Assembly: GCA_965204905.1 (NCBI GenBank)
Contig: OZ242042.1
Coordinates: 3,534,001-3,598,000 of the forward strand
Direction: 5' to 3'
DNA length: 64,000 nucleotides
Source: Bin87 sp965204905
Lineage (GTDB): Bacteria; Chloroflexota; Dehalococcoidia; Lucifugimonadales; UBA3495
A model generated the notes under the pieces. The model did no database searches, was not told where the DNA came from, and saw only the letters and a program-made list of their open reading frames with translations. This document shows, one piece after another, positions 24,939-33,574 of the stretch. Position 1 is the first letter of the stretch; every line of letters begins with the position of its first letter. Position numbers and translations under genes: made by a program.

Positions 24939-26189
24939 TTACTCCTCGTCCAGCCCTGGCACCGGGAACTTGTTGCTCAAGTGCCGAACCTCGTCCCGAA
25001 TCGCGGACATCGCGCCATCGTCGCCGATGCTGCCCAAGGTGCGGACGATGAGCCTGGCAACCTCCCGCGTGTCCTCCTCACCCATGCCCCGGCTGGTGAT
25101 GGCCGGGGTGCCCAGGCGCAGACCGGACGCGGTGCGCGGCGGCAACTGGTCGTAGGGGATGGCGTTCTTGTTGGCCACAATGTCCACGGACTCCAGGGCG
25201 CGCTCGGCCTGCCGTCCGGTGATGCCCAGGGGAGTCAGGTCCACCAGCATCAGGTGATTGTCCGTGCCGCCGGCGACCAGGCGCACGCCGGACTCGGAAA
25301 GCTCCTGGGCCATGACCTGGGCGTTGGCGACCACCTGGTGAGCGTAACGGGCAAAGTCGGGTTGCAGAGCCTCGCCGAAGCACACCGCCTTGGCCGCGAT
25401 CACGTGCATGAACGGCCCGCCTTGCATGTAGGGAAACACGGCGAAGTCAACCTTGCGACCCAGTTCCTCCTCGGTGAGGACCATGCCGCCGCGCGGACCG
25501 CGCAGGGTCTTCTGCGTGGTTGACGTCACGATCTGGGCGTGGGGGAACGGCGACGGGTGCGCACCGCCGGCGATAAGGCCGGAGATGTGCGCCATGTCCA
25601 CCATGAGCAGCGCGCCGACGGAATCGGCGATGGCGCGGAACCGGGGAAAATCCAGCACCCGCGAGTAGCTGCTGCATCCGGCGACGATGAGCTTGGGATT
25701 GTGTTCCTTGGCCAGCCGCTCAACCTGATCGTAGTCGATGGTCTCGGTTTCCTGATCGACACCGTAGGGCACGAACTTGTAGAGGTTGCCGGAGAAGTTG
25801 ACGCTGGCCCCGTGGGTGAGGTGGCCGCCCATGTCCAACTGCATTCCTAGCACGGTATCGCCCTGCTCCAACACGGCAAAGTAGGCGGCCATGTTGGCCT
25901 GGGCGCCGCTGTGGGCTTGGACGTTGGCGTGCTCGGCGCCGAAGAGTTCCTTCGCGCGGTCGATGGCCAGCGTTTCGACCACGTCCACGAACTCACAGCC
26001 GCCGTAGTATCGCCTCCCCGGATAGCCTTCGGCGTACTTGTTGTTCATCAACTGCGCCTGGGCTTCCAGCACCGCCTTGCTGGCGTAGTTTTCCGATGCG
26101 ATCAGCACGATGGAATCGCGCTGGCGGCGGTTCTCGTTCTCAATGGCGGCGGCAACGGCGGGGTCTATGCGGTCGAGTATGGTCGTCAT
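24939..26189 (-). CDS. glyA: Serine hydroxymethyltransferase
   Basis: 416 residues, the normal length. A PLP fold-type I enzyme that converts serine and tetrahydrofolate to glycine and methylene-THF. Visible: the N-terminal SENYAS motif, YAEGYPGRRYYGGCEFVD, AHSGAQANMAAYF, VDMAHISGL, and the PLP-lysine region STTQKTLRGPRGG, with Gln where most have His before the Lys. The methylene-THF it makes would feed the MetF-like enzyme at 38209-39069. Start ATG 26189 gives the expected N-terminus. Confidence 0.96.
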   Translation of the reverse strand: MTTILDRIDPAVAAAIENENRRQRDSIVLIASENYASKAVLEAQAQLMNNKYAEGYPGRRYYGGCEFVDVVETLAIDRAKELFGAEHANVQAHSGAQANMAAYFAVLEQGDTVLGMQLDMGGHLTHGASVNFSGNLYKFVPYGVDQETETIDYDQVERLAKEHNPKLIVAGCSSYSRVLDFPRFRAIADSVGALLMVDMAHISGLIAGGAHPSPFPHAQIVTSTTQKTLRGPRGGMVLTEEELGRKVDFAVFPYMQGGPFMHVIAAKAVCFGEALQPDFARYAHQVVANAQVMAQELSESGVRLVAGGTDNHLMLVDLTPLGITGRQAERALESVDIVANKNAIPYDQLPPRTASGLRLGTPAITSRGMGEEDTREVARLIVRTLGSIGDDGAMSAIRDEVRHLSNKFPVPGLDEE

Positions 26190-26269
26190 ATCTGGTGGCT
26201 CCTGCTATGGGTCATTTTTGGAATGCGCAACTATATGATAACAAATCGACGCAAATTGACCCTTGCCGT

Positions 26270-27625
26270 TCAGTATTTGTAGAAGTGGTGGCGGATTTCA
26301 AAGTCCGCGTCGTGCTGGGAAAACAGTTCCCAAGCGGCTTTCCGCACGGTCAGGTATGAGTCCGTCAGCAGAGGGCCCATGGCGTCGCTGAGCACGGTGT
26401 CCGCCTCCAGCGCATGGATGGCCTCCAGCAGGGTTGCTGGGAGCCGTTTGATGCTGCGGGCCGCCAATTCATCGGGCGTCAGGCGAGCCGGGTCCTCATC
26501 GATGCGCAGGCCGGCGGCGGGCATCAGGCCACGCCGAATGCCGTCGAGTCCGGCCGCAATGATGCCGCCCAGGGCGATATAGGGGTTGGAGCTGGAATCT
26601 GCCGGACGGAACTCCAGGTTGGTGGATGCCATCTCGGAACCCCAGAACCGGGACGGTATGCGCAACGCAGCCTCCCGATTGTCGGGTCCGTAGCAGATGT
26701 AAGCAGTGCTCCACGAACCGGGGGAGATGCGGCGGTAGCTGTTCATGCTGGGAGCCGTGAGCAGAGTGAGGGCCGGCAGATGCTCCATGATGCCGGTGAT
26801 GAAATGGTACGCCATTTCGCTGAGCTGGAGAGCGTCGTCGGAGTCGTAGAACAGGTTGCGGTCGCCGGCGGCGTCCCAGGCGCTGATATGGGTATGGTTG
26901 CCGTTGCCCGCCTGGTCGGGGAACGGTTTGGGCGCGAAGGACGCCAGCCAGCCGTGCTGCCACGCGACGTTGCGCACCGTTTCGCGGTAGATGATGTGGT
27001 TGTCGGCGGCGCGCAGGGCGTCGGCGTGGGTGATGCTCAACTCCTGCTGGCCGTGTCCGACCTCCGTATGGTACTGCTCGATTTCCAACCCCTGGGCTTC
27101 CAGCGCCTCCACCACGTCGTCAACGACCTCGCGGGCGATGGCCGCGCCCAGGGTGGAGTTGTCCAGGCTATCGTCCATTGGGACGAACGAGTCGCCGTCC
27201 CGGCGGGCCAGGTACCACTCCGGCTCAAAAGCGGCCTGGAAGGTTATGCCCATGGACTCTGCGTGCGCCAGCATCCGCTTGAGAAAACCGCGCGGGCAGG
27301 CCGCCCAGGGTTCCCGGTCCATGGTGAGCATGTCCGCCAGGACCAGGGCGCGCCCGGGAGCGTAGGGCAGGATGGTGAATGTATCAGGGTCGGGCACCAT
27401 GCGAAACTCGCCCACAGGCCCCATGCCTTCCACCACCTGTAATTGATCCATGTCGCCCATGACCTGCATCGCCGTGGTGACGCCGATACCTGATGCCAGC
27501 CGCCGTTCGAGTCCGGAGACATGGGTGGCCTTGCCCCGGATAATCCCGCTGTTATCGCAGTAGGCGAACGTAATCAGCCGAACGCCGGCGTCGCGGGCTT
27601 GCTGGACAATTTCGTGGGCTTCCAT
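26270..27625 (-). CDS. Glutamine synthetase family protein (gamma-glutamyl ligase type)
   Basis: 451 residues. The N-terminal beta-grasp domain (DNSGIIRGKATHVSGL) and catalytic domain show FEPEWYLAR (the first metal-binding Glu motif), EVGHGQQELSI, AGNGNHTHISAWD (in place of the usual NGSGMHVH) and the RIP/R strand NREAALRIPSRFWG. The family joins glutamate to ammonia or amines. Divergence in the metal loop points to a polyamine- or amine-gamma-glutamylating relative rather than housekeeping GlnA. It lies 80 bases upstream of glyA on the same strand. Confidence 0.85.
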   Translation of the reverse strand: MEAHEIVQQARDAGVRLITFAYCDNSGIIRGKATHVSGLERRLASGIGVTTAMQVMGDMDQLQVVEGMGPVGEFRMVPDPDTFTILPYAPGRALVLADMLTMDREPWAACPRGFLKRMLAHAESMGITFQAAFEPEWYLARRDGDSFVPMDDSLDNSTLGAAIAREVVDDVVEALEAQGLEIEQYHTEVGHGQQELSITHADALRAADNHIIYRETVRNVAWQHGWLASFAPKPFPDQAGNGNHTHISAWDAAGDRNLFYDSDDALQLSEMAYHFITGIMEHLPALTLLTAPSMNSYRRISPGSWSTAYICYGPDNREAALRIPSRFWGSEMASTNLEFRPADSSSNPYIALGGIIAAGLDGIRRGLMPAAGLRIDEDPARLTPDELAARSIKRLPATLLEAIHALEADTVLSDAMGPLLTDSYLTVRKAAWELFSQHDADFEIRHHFYKY

Positions 27626-27735
27626 GATGACCCCTGCACAGAGTTATGGCAAACATTATCGCAAAACGAGAGGAGAGCGGCGTAAATCCGCTCCCCCAGG
27701 ATAGTGTCATATTTGCGATGGGAACCTGACAGGGT

Positions 27736-28050
27736 TCAGGATGAGGCAGGCGCGGGCGCCGGCGTGAGGGCCCTGCGGATGCTGTCCACATCCACCTCGG
27801 GGGCTATGGCGAGCGTGGTTGACGCGCCGGACGTGGTGGTGACGGTAACTGTGCGGTTGGCGTCCTTTTCACTGAATGCGACCATCGCGATTTCGGCCAC
27901 ACCCCTGGAGCGGGCGATGCAGTCCAGGAAATAAGGCGTGACACCCGGATCATATTCCTCATGAGCAATTACTTTGAGATAGACGAGGACATCCTCGCCG
28001 TCCACGATATGATCCGCCGGATCCCAGGGGTGGGTTTTGATTTTCGACAT
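27736..28050 (-). CDS. HigA-like antidote protein with atypical C-terminus
   Basis: 104 residues. The first half fits the addiction-module antidote family (HIVDGEDVLVYLKVIAHEEYDPGVTPYFLDCIARSRGVAEIAMVAF). The second half does not: instead of the HTH (..GLSRENLYRALS..) it reads a Thr/Val/Ala-rich strand and a PAPAPASS tail. It follows the HigB-type toxin by 14 bases in the usual toxin-first order. Either the HTH was replaced or it was lost by an old rearrangement. Confidence 0.65.
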   Translation of the reverse strand: MSKIKTHPWDPADHIVDGEDVLVYLKVIAHEEYDPGVTPYFLDCIARSRGVAEIAMVAFSEKDANRTVTVTTTSGASTTLAIAPEVDVDSIRRALTPAPAPASS

Positions 28051-28064
28051 ACCCTATTCTCCGG

Positions 28065-28352
28065 TCACATTTGACGCGCCAGTCGCCGCGCACGGATTAT
28101 GTCGCGCTCCTGGCTATCTTTGTCGCCACCGGCCAGCAGGATGATGACCCTGCGCCCGCGTTGCACATAATACACTCGGTACCCAGGACCGTAGTCAATA
28201 CGGAGCTCCGAAACACCTTCACCGACTGGGCGCACATCACCAGGATTGCCGGTTGCAAACCTGACTATCCGCGCGTCTATTATCCTTTTCGCCTCCCGGT
28301 CGCGCAAGCGTTGGAACCAGCGGGAGTAAGTGTCAGTGGCAAGGATTTCCAT
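28065..28352 (-). CDS. HigB/RelE-type addiction module killer protein
   Basis: 95 residues from ATG 28352; an upstream ATG adds five residues not expected in the family. The family signature is nearly complete: TDTYSRWFQRLRDREAKRIIDARIVRFATGNPGDVRPVGEGVSELRIDYGPGYRVYYVQRG, then IILLAGGDKDSQERDI. These toxins cleave mRNA on the ribosome. It forms an operon with the following antidote gene, whose DNA-binding part looks abnormal. Confidence 0.88.
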   Translation of the reverse strand: MEILATDTYSRWFQRLRDREAKRIIDARIVRFATGNPGDVRPVGEGVSELRIDYGPGYRVYYVQRGRRVIILLAGGDKDSQERDIIRARRLARQM

Positions 28353-28430
28353 TGGCAATCGGAGCATCGATATGGGGAGCGGCTCACAACCGCTCCCCCG
28401 TAACGCGTGTTGGCGTTGATCCTGCCGGGC

Positions 28431-29444
28431 CTACAGGACGTGGTACATGAGGAGGTGGTCGCGCATTACATCGGCGGCAAAGTCGTTGTTGACGTCGCGG
28501 AGGACGGAGTGGATGTGGTTTGCGCCGTTCTGCCGGTTGTCGTACTCGACGACGAAATCGCCGCCGTGCAACCGGTAATAGTGGGGCCGCGCGCGATCAA
28601 CCGGGCCGCCCCAGGCCAGGTGGATCTTCTCCAGGCCGCCCTCCCGCAGAGCGACGAGCTTCTCCTCGGCCAGGTCGGAGCGGATGCGGGTGACGTACTC
28701 GCTGGCGAGGGTCATCAGCATTTCGCGCTGCGTGCCGGACATGGCGGTGGCCGGGAGACCCTCCTCCTTGGGCAGAGAGGCGCGGGACGAGTTGAAGGTG
28801 ATGATGTCGGAGGGCGCTTCGTCGTAGATGATGGCGCGGCTCTGCTGGCCGGCGTCGAGGCTGTCCATCAGCTCCAGCGCGATGTCCTGGCTGTCGCCCA
28901 GGATGCGGAGGCCCTGCTTGGGTCCCTTGGGCACCTCGGCGGGGTTTGCGCCAAAGAAGAAGGGAGTCATCGATAGCACGCGGTCGGCCCAGACGCTGTA
29001 GTGGAGGGAAACGTGATGCCCTTCCACGCGCCAGCCCCACGGCTCGGCGTCGTTGCCCGGGTCGCCGAAGATGGTCCAGGCATACAGCAGCGGGTCCCGA
29101 ACGAAGGTAATCAGGCCCCGTTCCTGCTCCAGCGGGCCGAGGACCGATTCATGGTCGATGATGAGTTGTGCCTTGCGGTTGGAGTCATCGGTGAGACCGC
29201 TGGCCATCAGTGCGTAAGCCAGCTTGCGCTGCTCTTCGTTCATGTCGCGCAGTTGCAGGCCGTGGCGATTCATGGGCGGGTAGTACCAGAAGATCCGCTC
29301 CCCATCGTAGTAGCTGAAGCTGATGGCCGACTTCTGGTTGGCGTCCAGGCTGTTCAGCAGCGCCAGCGCCGCGCACCGCATCTCGGACGCGGCCTGTGGG
29401 TGGGTATGGGGATGGTCGTGGTCGTGGGTGTGGGCAGTGGTCAT
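28431..29444 (-). CDS. DUF3500 domain protein
   Basis: 337 residues from ATG 29444, which has GGAGG upstream; the open frame extends further without a ribosome site. A His-rich start (TTAHTHDHDHPHTHPQ) may bind metal. The rest matches DUF3500: LLNSLDANQKSAISFSYYDGERIFWYYPPMNRHGLQLRDMNEEQRKLAYALM, and GWRVEGHHVSLHYSV near the middle, ending NHIHSVLRDVNNDFAADVMRDHL. Its function is unknown. No signal peptide. Confidence 0.85.
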   Translation of the reverse strand: MTTAHTHDHDHPHTHPQAASEMRCAALALLNSLDANQKSAISFSYYDGERIFWYYPPMNRHGLQLRDMNEEQRKLAYALMASGLTDDSNRKAQLIIDHESVLGPLEQERGLITFVRDPLLYAWTIFGDPGNDAEPWGWRVEGHHVSLHYSVWADRVLSMTPFFFGANPAEVPKGPKQGLRILGDSQDIALELMDSLDAGQQSRAIIYDEAPSDIITFNSSRASLPKEEGLPATAMSGTQREMLMTLASEYVTRIRSDLAEEKLVALREGGLEKIHLAWGGPVDRARPHYYRLHGGDFVVEYDNRQNGANHIHSVLRDVNNDFAADVMRDHLLMYHVL

Positions 29445-29556
29445 GTGGCCGTCCTCCGTTGGGAATACAGAAAGGGTATGCGTAACACGGGCGACAGTGT
29501 AGGCAACGCCGTTTGAGGGTGTCAAACCGGGTTGGTGACTCATGTGTACCCATTTT

Positions 29557-29648
29557 GTCATTGCGAGGAGCGGAGCGACGCGGCAATCTCGCCAGACAGA
29601 ACGACGGCTCCTCCGGCAACGAGATTGCCACGCTGCGCTCGCAATGAC
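29557..29648. repeat. Interspersed palindromic repeat, family A (complete)
   Basis: GTCATTGCGAGGAGCGGAG ... CGCTGCGCTCGCAATGAC, with GGCAATCTCG and CGAGATTGCC inside. Lies between divergent genes; an in-frame relative is inside the next gene at 30862-30996. Confidence 0.88.
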
Positions 29649-29695
29649 AGGTTGAGCAAAGTGGGTACGCGAGGGGTTGGTGATAGAATCGGAAC

Positions 29696-32600
29696 ATGGA
29701 TACGCACCTGGACGTCAATGATCCGGCTTACCGGGACGCGGCGGCGGCCATTCTGCGCCGCCACGACAACTTTGAGGCCGAGGCCAACATCACCACCGGG
29801 GTCCGCGATTTCCTCATCCTGACCGGATTGGCCGACGGCGATGAAATAATCGAGGAGAACCCACCGGCCGATTCGCCGTCGGCCAGCCGCCGCGCCGTTG
29901 ATCTTACCGCCCTGGACACGTTCATCGAGTTCAAGCGTCGCGTCGGCACCACCGGCGGTTTCAACCCCGATCCGGCCCACGTTCAACAGTTGGACGACTA
30001 CCTGGAGCTTTCCAAAACCGCCGGCAAAGGCGTGCGCACGGGCATCCTGACCGACGGCCGGTATTGGCTGCTGCGCTGGCCGGAGGCCGGGCCGGCGCGG
30101 ACCATGCCGCCCTACGGGTTCGCGCTGGAATCGGCGGAGCAGTGGTATCCACTGTACGAGTGGCTGCGGGATAGCGCGCTGCTCTCTCTGGATAGCATAT
30201 CGGCCGACCGGGCCAACGTGGAGCAGTACCTGGGGCCGGGCAGTCCGGCCTACCAGCGGGATGTTGACGCACTGGCCCGGCTATACGCCAACGCCGCCGA
30301 ATACGAAACCATCAAGGTGAAACGCCGGCTGTGGGAGAACCTGCTGCGGGCCGCCCTGGGCGAAATCGCGCGGGAGCCGGCGGAGTTGGACGATCTCTTC
30401 ATACGCCACACCTACCTCAGCCTGGTCATCGGCATGGCGGTGCAGGCATCCTTCGGCATCGACCTGCGGCAGGTGGCGGAAGCCGACCCCTCCGACCTGC
30501 TACAGGGCCGGCGGTTCCGCGACGCCACCGGACTGAGCGGCATCATCGAGTCGGACTTTTTCGCCTGGCCGGACGAGGTGGGCGGCCACGACCTGCTGCG
30601 GACGCTGGCCCGTCGGGTAGCGCGGTTTGACTGGACCAACGCCCCGCCGGACATCGCCGCCATCCTCTACGAAACGGTCATCCCGCCCGAAGAACGCCGC
30701 ACCCTGGGCGAATACTACACCCCGGCCTGGCTGGCCCGGGCCATGGTGCGCGAACTCATTGACGACCCACTGGAGCAGCGCGTCCTGGACCCGGCCTGCG
30801 GCTCCGGCACCTTCATCGCCGAGGCGGTGGGGCATTTCCTGGAAGCGGCAAATCCGATCCTGTCATTGCGAGGAGCGCAGCGACGCGGCAATCTTGATGG
30901 TGAAGCGCAGCGCGGCAATCCCGATGGTGAAGCGCAGCGCGCCGCCAACACGCCGTCGACGCCGGAACGAGATTGCCGCGCTGCGCTCGCAATGACAGAT
31001 GCCAACCCTCCCTCTCCCTCGATGGGACAGGGTCAGGGTGAGGGTGAAAGGCTCGACCCCAAAGAACTCCTTGACCGCCTCCGCGTCGCCGTTACCGGCA
31101 TCGACGTGCATCCCGTAGCCGTCCACCTGGCGCGGGCAGCGTGGGCGCTGGCGGCGCGGCCGGCCATTGAGGCCGCGGTGCGGGCCGGCTACGATGCCTC
31201 CGGTTCGGTGCCCGTGTATCTGGGCGACGCGCTGCAACTGCGCTTTCGCGCCGGCGATTTGTTCGCCGGCCAGCAGGTTACCATCCAGGTGGACGAGGCT
31301 CCTGTAGGGGCAACCCTTGTGGTTGCCCCGGATGCGCCCAGGGCTACCCCCACGGAGTTGGTATTCCCCATATCGCTGGTGGACCGGGCCGATACCTTCG
31401 ACTCGCTGATGAGCCAGGTCGCTGCCGACATTGAGGCCGGCTACGACCCGCTCATCGCCCTGGACGACCACGGCATCACCGAGCCGGGCGAGCGCCAAAC
31501 CCTCGCCGACACCATCGCCACGCTGCAACGGCTGCACGATGAGGGACGCGATCACATCTGGGCCTACTACACGCGCAACCTGGTGCGTCCGGTGGCGTTG
31601 AGCCGCACCAAGGTGGACGTGGTAATCGGCAACCCGCCGTGGCTGAGTTATCGCAATACGTCTAGCATATTGCGGGATGAACTGGAGGGGCAGAGCCGGA
31701 ACCTTTATGGCATCTGGCAAGGCGGACGATACGCTAATCGTCAAGATGTGGCCGGCCTATTCTTTGCCCGCAGTGTTGACCTGTACCTGAAGGACGGCGG
31801 CAGAATCGGCATGGTGCTGCCCCACAGCGCGTTGCAATCGGGGCAGTACGCCAAGTGGCGCACGGGTGCTTGGGAGTCGTCGGCGAGGGGACGAGGGCGG
31901 AACCGTATCGCTGGCCGTACATTGTCGGTGAACTTTGGGCGTAAGACGGCGTGGGATTTGGAAAAGCTGGACCCCAACACCTTTTTCCCGGTAGCGTCGT
32001 GCGTAGTGTTCGCCGATCGTGTGAGCGAGAACGCCGAAGGGACGGCATTGGCTGGATCAGTGGAGCAGTGGCTTGGTCAGGCTGGCTCCGACGATGTGCG
32101 GCGAGTATCTAGCGCGATAACGGATACTTCCGTCAGCGGTGATTCGCCCTATGCAGGCTACACCCGACAAGGTGCTACTATCGTGCCGCGTTGTCTGTTC
32201 TTTGTTGAGGAAACAGAAAACACCGCTATTGTCCAGGCCGGACAGACCGTCACGGTCAACCCACGCCGCGGCGCGCAGGACAAAGCGCCATGGCGCGATT
32301 TGGACTTGACCACCATCACCGAGCAGACCATTGAAAGCAGCCATCTATACGATGTGCATTTAGGCGAAACGGTGGTTCCATACGCTACGCTGAAACCGCT
32401 CAAAGCATTGCTGCCAATAAAACACGGGGAATACGAAATACCAACCGACAGCAACGGACCTGGCGGGGTTCGGTTGGCCGGGCTGGAACGGATGATGCGT
32501 GGTCGATGGCAAACCATCAGCCGGCTTTGGGATGAGAGTAAAGCACGAGCTAATCGTCTAAATTTGCTGGGACGGGTGGACTATCACCGCGAATTGTCAG

Positions 32601-33088
32601 AACAGCTAGTGTGGCAGAAAGACTCGGAAGGAAGGCCAGTCAAAATTGTTTATACACAAAATGGAGTACCTACGGCAGCATTGATTGCAGACAGTGCCAT
32701 AGTTGACACCAAATTGTACTGGGTCACCTGCAATGACACACAAGAAGCCAACTATCTGCTGGCAATCATCAACAGCGATGCGCTGGCAATAGCAGTAAAT
32801 CCGCTGACGACCCCGAATTGGGCGGGTAAAACCCGGGACCTGCACAAGCACCTATGGAAGTTGCCGATACCGGAGTTTGACGCCGCCAACTCGCTGCATC
32901 GTGAGATAGCCGAGTCCGGCGCGGCGGCGGCATCGGGAGCGTCGGCAAGGTTGGCGGACCTGCGGGCGCAGCGCGGCAACCGTCTGACGGTGACCATCGC
33001 CCGCCGCGAACTGCGGGCGTGGCTACGCGAGAGCGCGGAGGGTGCAGCGGTGGAGGGGGCGGTACAGGAACTACTGGGAAGCAGGTAG
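29696..33088 (+). CDS. Single-chain restriction endonuclease-methylase (Eco57I/type IIG-like)
   Basis: 1130 residues, ATG 29696 seven bases after a TAGAAT box (probably leaderless). The N-terminal nuclease-like domain contains AVDLTALDTFIEFKRRVG (about 66-83, PD-(D/E)xK type) and a helical region. GEYYTPAWLARAMVREL leads to methylase motif I DPACGSGTF (about 365), VTGIDVHPVAVHLAR (motif II) and motif IV VVIGNPPWLSYRN (about 642-654). A C-terminal target-recognition domain follows. Two palindromic repeats are inserted in frame: about 66 codons at 30862-31052 and about 18 at 31304-31357. The frame stays open, so the protein is probably still made. Confidence 0.88.
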   Translation: MDTHLDVNDPAYRDAAAAILRRHDNFEAEANITTGVRDFLILTGLADGDEIIEENPPADSPSASRRAVDLTALDTFIEFKRRVGTTGGFNPDPAHVQQLDDYLELSKTAGKGVRTGILTDGRYWLLRWPEAGPARTMPPYGFALESAEQWYPLYEWLRDSALLSLDSISADRANVEQYLGPGSPAYQRDVDALARLYANAAEYETIKVKRRLWENLLRAALGEIAREPAELDDLFIRHTYLSLVIGMAVQASFGIDLRQVAEADPSDLLQGRRFRDATGLSGIIESDFFAWPDEVGGHDLLRTLARRVARFDWTNAPPDIAAILYETVIPPEERRTLGEYYTPAWLARAMVRELIDDPLEQRVLDPACGSGTFIAEAVGHFLEAANPILSLRGAQRRGNLDGEAQRGNPDGEAQRAANTPSTPERDCRAALAMTDANPPSPSMGQGQGEGERLDPKELLDRLRVAVTGIDVHPVAVHLARAAWALAARPAIEAAVRAGYDASGSVPVYLGDALQLRFRAGDLFAGQQVTIQVDEAPVGATLVVAPDAPRATPTELVFPISLVDRADTFDSLMSQVAADIEAGYDPLIALDDHGITEPGERQTLADTIATLQRLHDEGRDHIWAYYTRNLVRPVALSRTKVDVVIGNPPWLSYRNTSSILRDELEGQSRNLYGIWQGGRYANRQDVAGLFFARSVDLYLKDGGRIGMVLPHSALQSGQYAKWRTGAWESSARGRGRNRIAGRTLSVNFGRKTAWDLEKLDPNTFFPVASCVVFADRVSENAEGTALAGSVEQWLGQAGSDDVRRVSSAITDTSVSGDSPYAGYTRQGATIVPRCLFFVEETENTAIVQAGQTVTVNPRRGAQDKAPWRDLDLTTITEQTIESSHLYDVHLGETVVPYATLKPLKALLPIKHGEYEIPTDSNGPGGVRLAGLERMMRGRWQTISRLWDESKARANRLNLLGRVDYHRELSEQLVWQKDSEGRPVKIVYTQNGVPTAALIADSAIVDTKLYWVTCNDTQEANYLLAIINSDALAIAVNPLTTPNWAGKTRDLHKHLWKLPIPEFDAANSLHREIAESGAAAASGASARLADLRAQRGNRLTVTIARRELRAWLRESAEGAAVEGAVQELLGSR
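30862..31052. repeat. Family A plus family B repeats inserted inside a coding region
   Basis: A complete family-A inverted repeat (30862-30996, with a tandemly repeated AATCCCGATGGTGAAGCGCA-type centre) is followed by a family-B unit (31005-31052). It encodes SLRGAQRRGNL ... DCRAALAMTD ... MGQGQGEGE, which has no counterpart in the methylase fold between motif I and motif II. Confidence 0.85.
31304..31357. repeat. Family D repeat inserted inside a coding region
   Basis: CCTGTAGGGGCAACCCTTG and its inverted arm GGTTGCCCC, encoding VGATLVVAPDAPRAT in frame. Relatives of the GTAGGGGC hairpin are at 50586-50614 and 59218-59244. Confidence 0.7.
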
Positions 33089-33574
33089 GCTAAGCAGACT
33101 AGGTTGCGTCGTGTATGGCTCGCAGACGGTGAAACCCACAATATCCGCGTACTTTTTCAGACTGCCGTCGTAGGTATGAAATTCGTCCACTCGAAATCCT
33201 GCCTGTACTAACCACATCGCCGTTGCCAGATGGACGGCATCCAGAGTTTTCAGTTTCCAACCGCGCGTGATGGCATCACGCATCAAGGCGCGAGCTTGCC
33301 GGCCGATGCCGTCGTGGTATTCGACCAGAGAAACAGCGTCTGGATCGTTCCATAGGGCGTCGATTTTTTGCTCTTCCTGTGGGTCAAGTGCCCGGCGCTT
33401 TTGCTCAGAGGCAGCGAAGGCAACTTCAACTTGGGAAAGCGCCGACGTGTAGATGGTGACGCTACCGCTGGCACTCTCGGCCAGCAAGGCGTCAAGCGTG
33501 GGCATACGGTCGGGATGCCCGTTGACATACGAGAGAAAGTTGCAGGCATCCCAATAGGTGAACGTATCCGGCAT
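33071..33574 (-). CDS. PIN-domain protein (VapC-like ribonuclease)
   Basis: 167 residues. PIN core: YWDACNFLSYVNG (first Asp, residue 8), SALSQVEVAFA with the expected Glu, and KTLDAVHLATAM with the third acidic Asp. These coordinate the metal for RNA cleavage. Its start overlaps the stop of the upstream gene (ATGA), so the two form one operon. Its 3' end overlaps the convergent restriction gene by 18 bases. No VapB-like antitoxin is adjacent, so the 247-residue partner may be its regulator. Confidence 0.85.
   Translation of the reverse strand: MPDTFTYWDACNFLSYVNGHPDRMPTLDALLAESASGSVTIYTSALSQVEVAFAASEQKRRALDPQEEQKIDALWNDPDAVSLVEYHDGIGRQARALMRDAITRGWKLKTLDAVHLATAMWLVQAGFRVDEFHTYDGSLKKYADIVGFTVCEPYTTQPSLLSLPASQ

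Noticed and set aside
30863..31744. 293-codon minus-strand open frame
   Set aside because: Antisense to the restriction-methylase; its N-terminus shows no family and it includes the repeat insertion.
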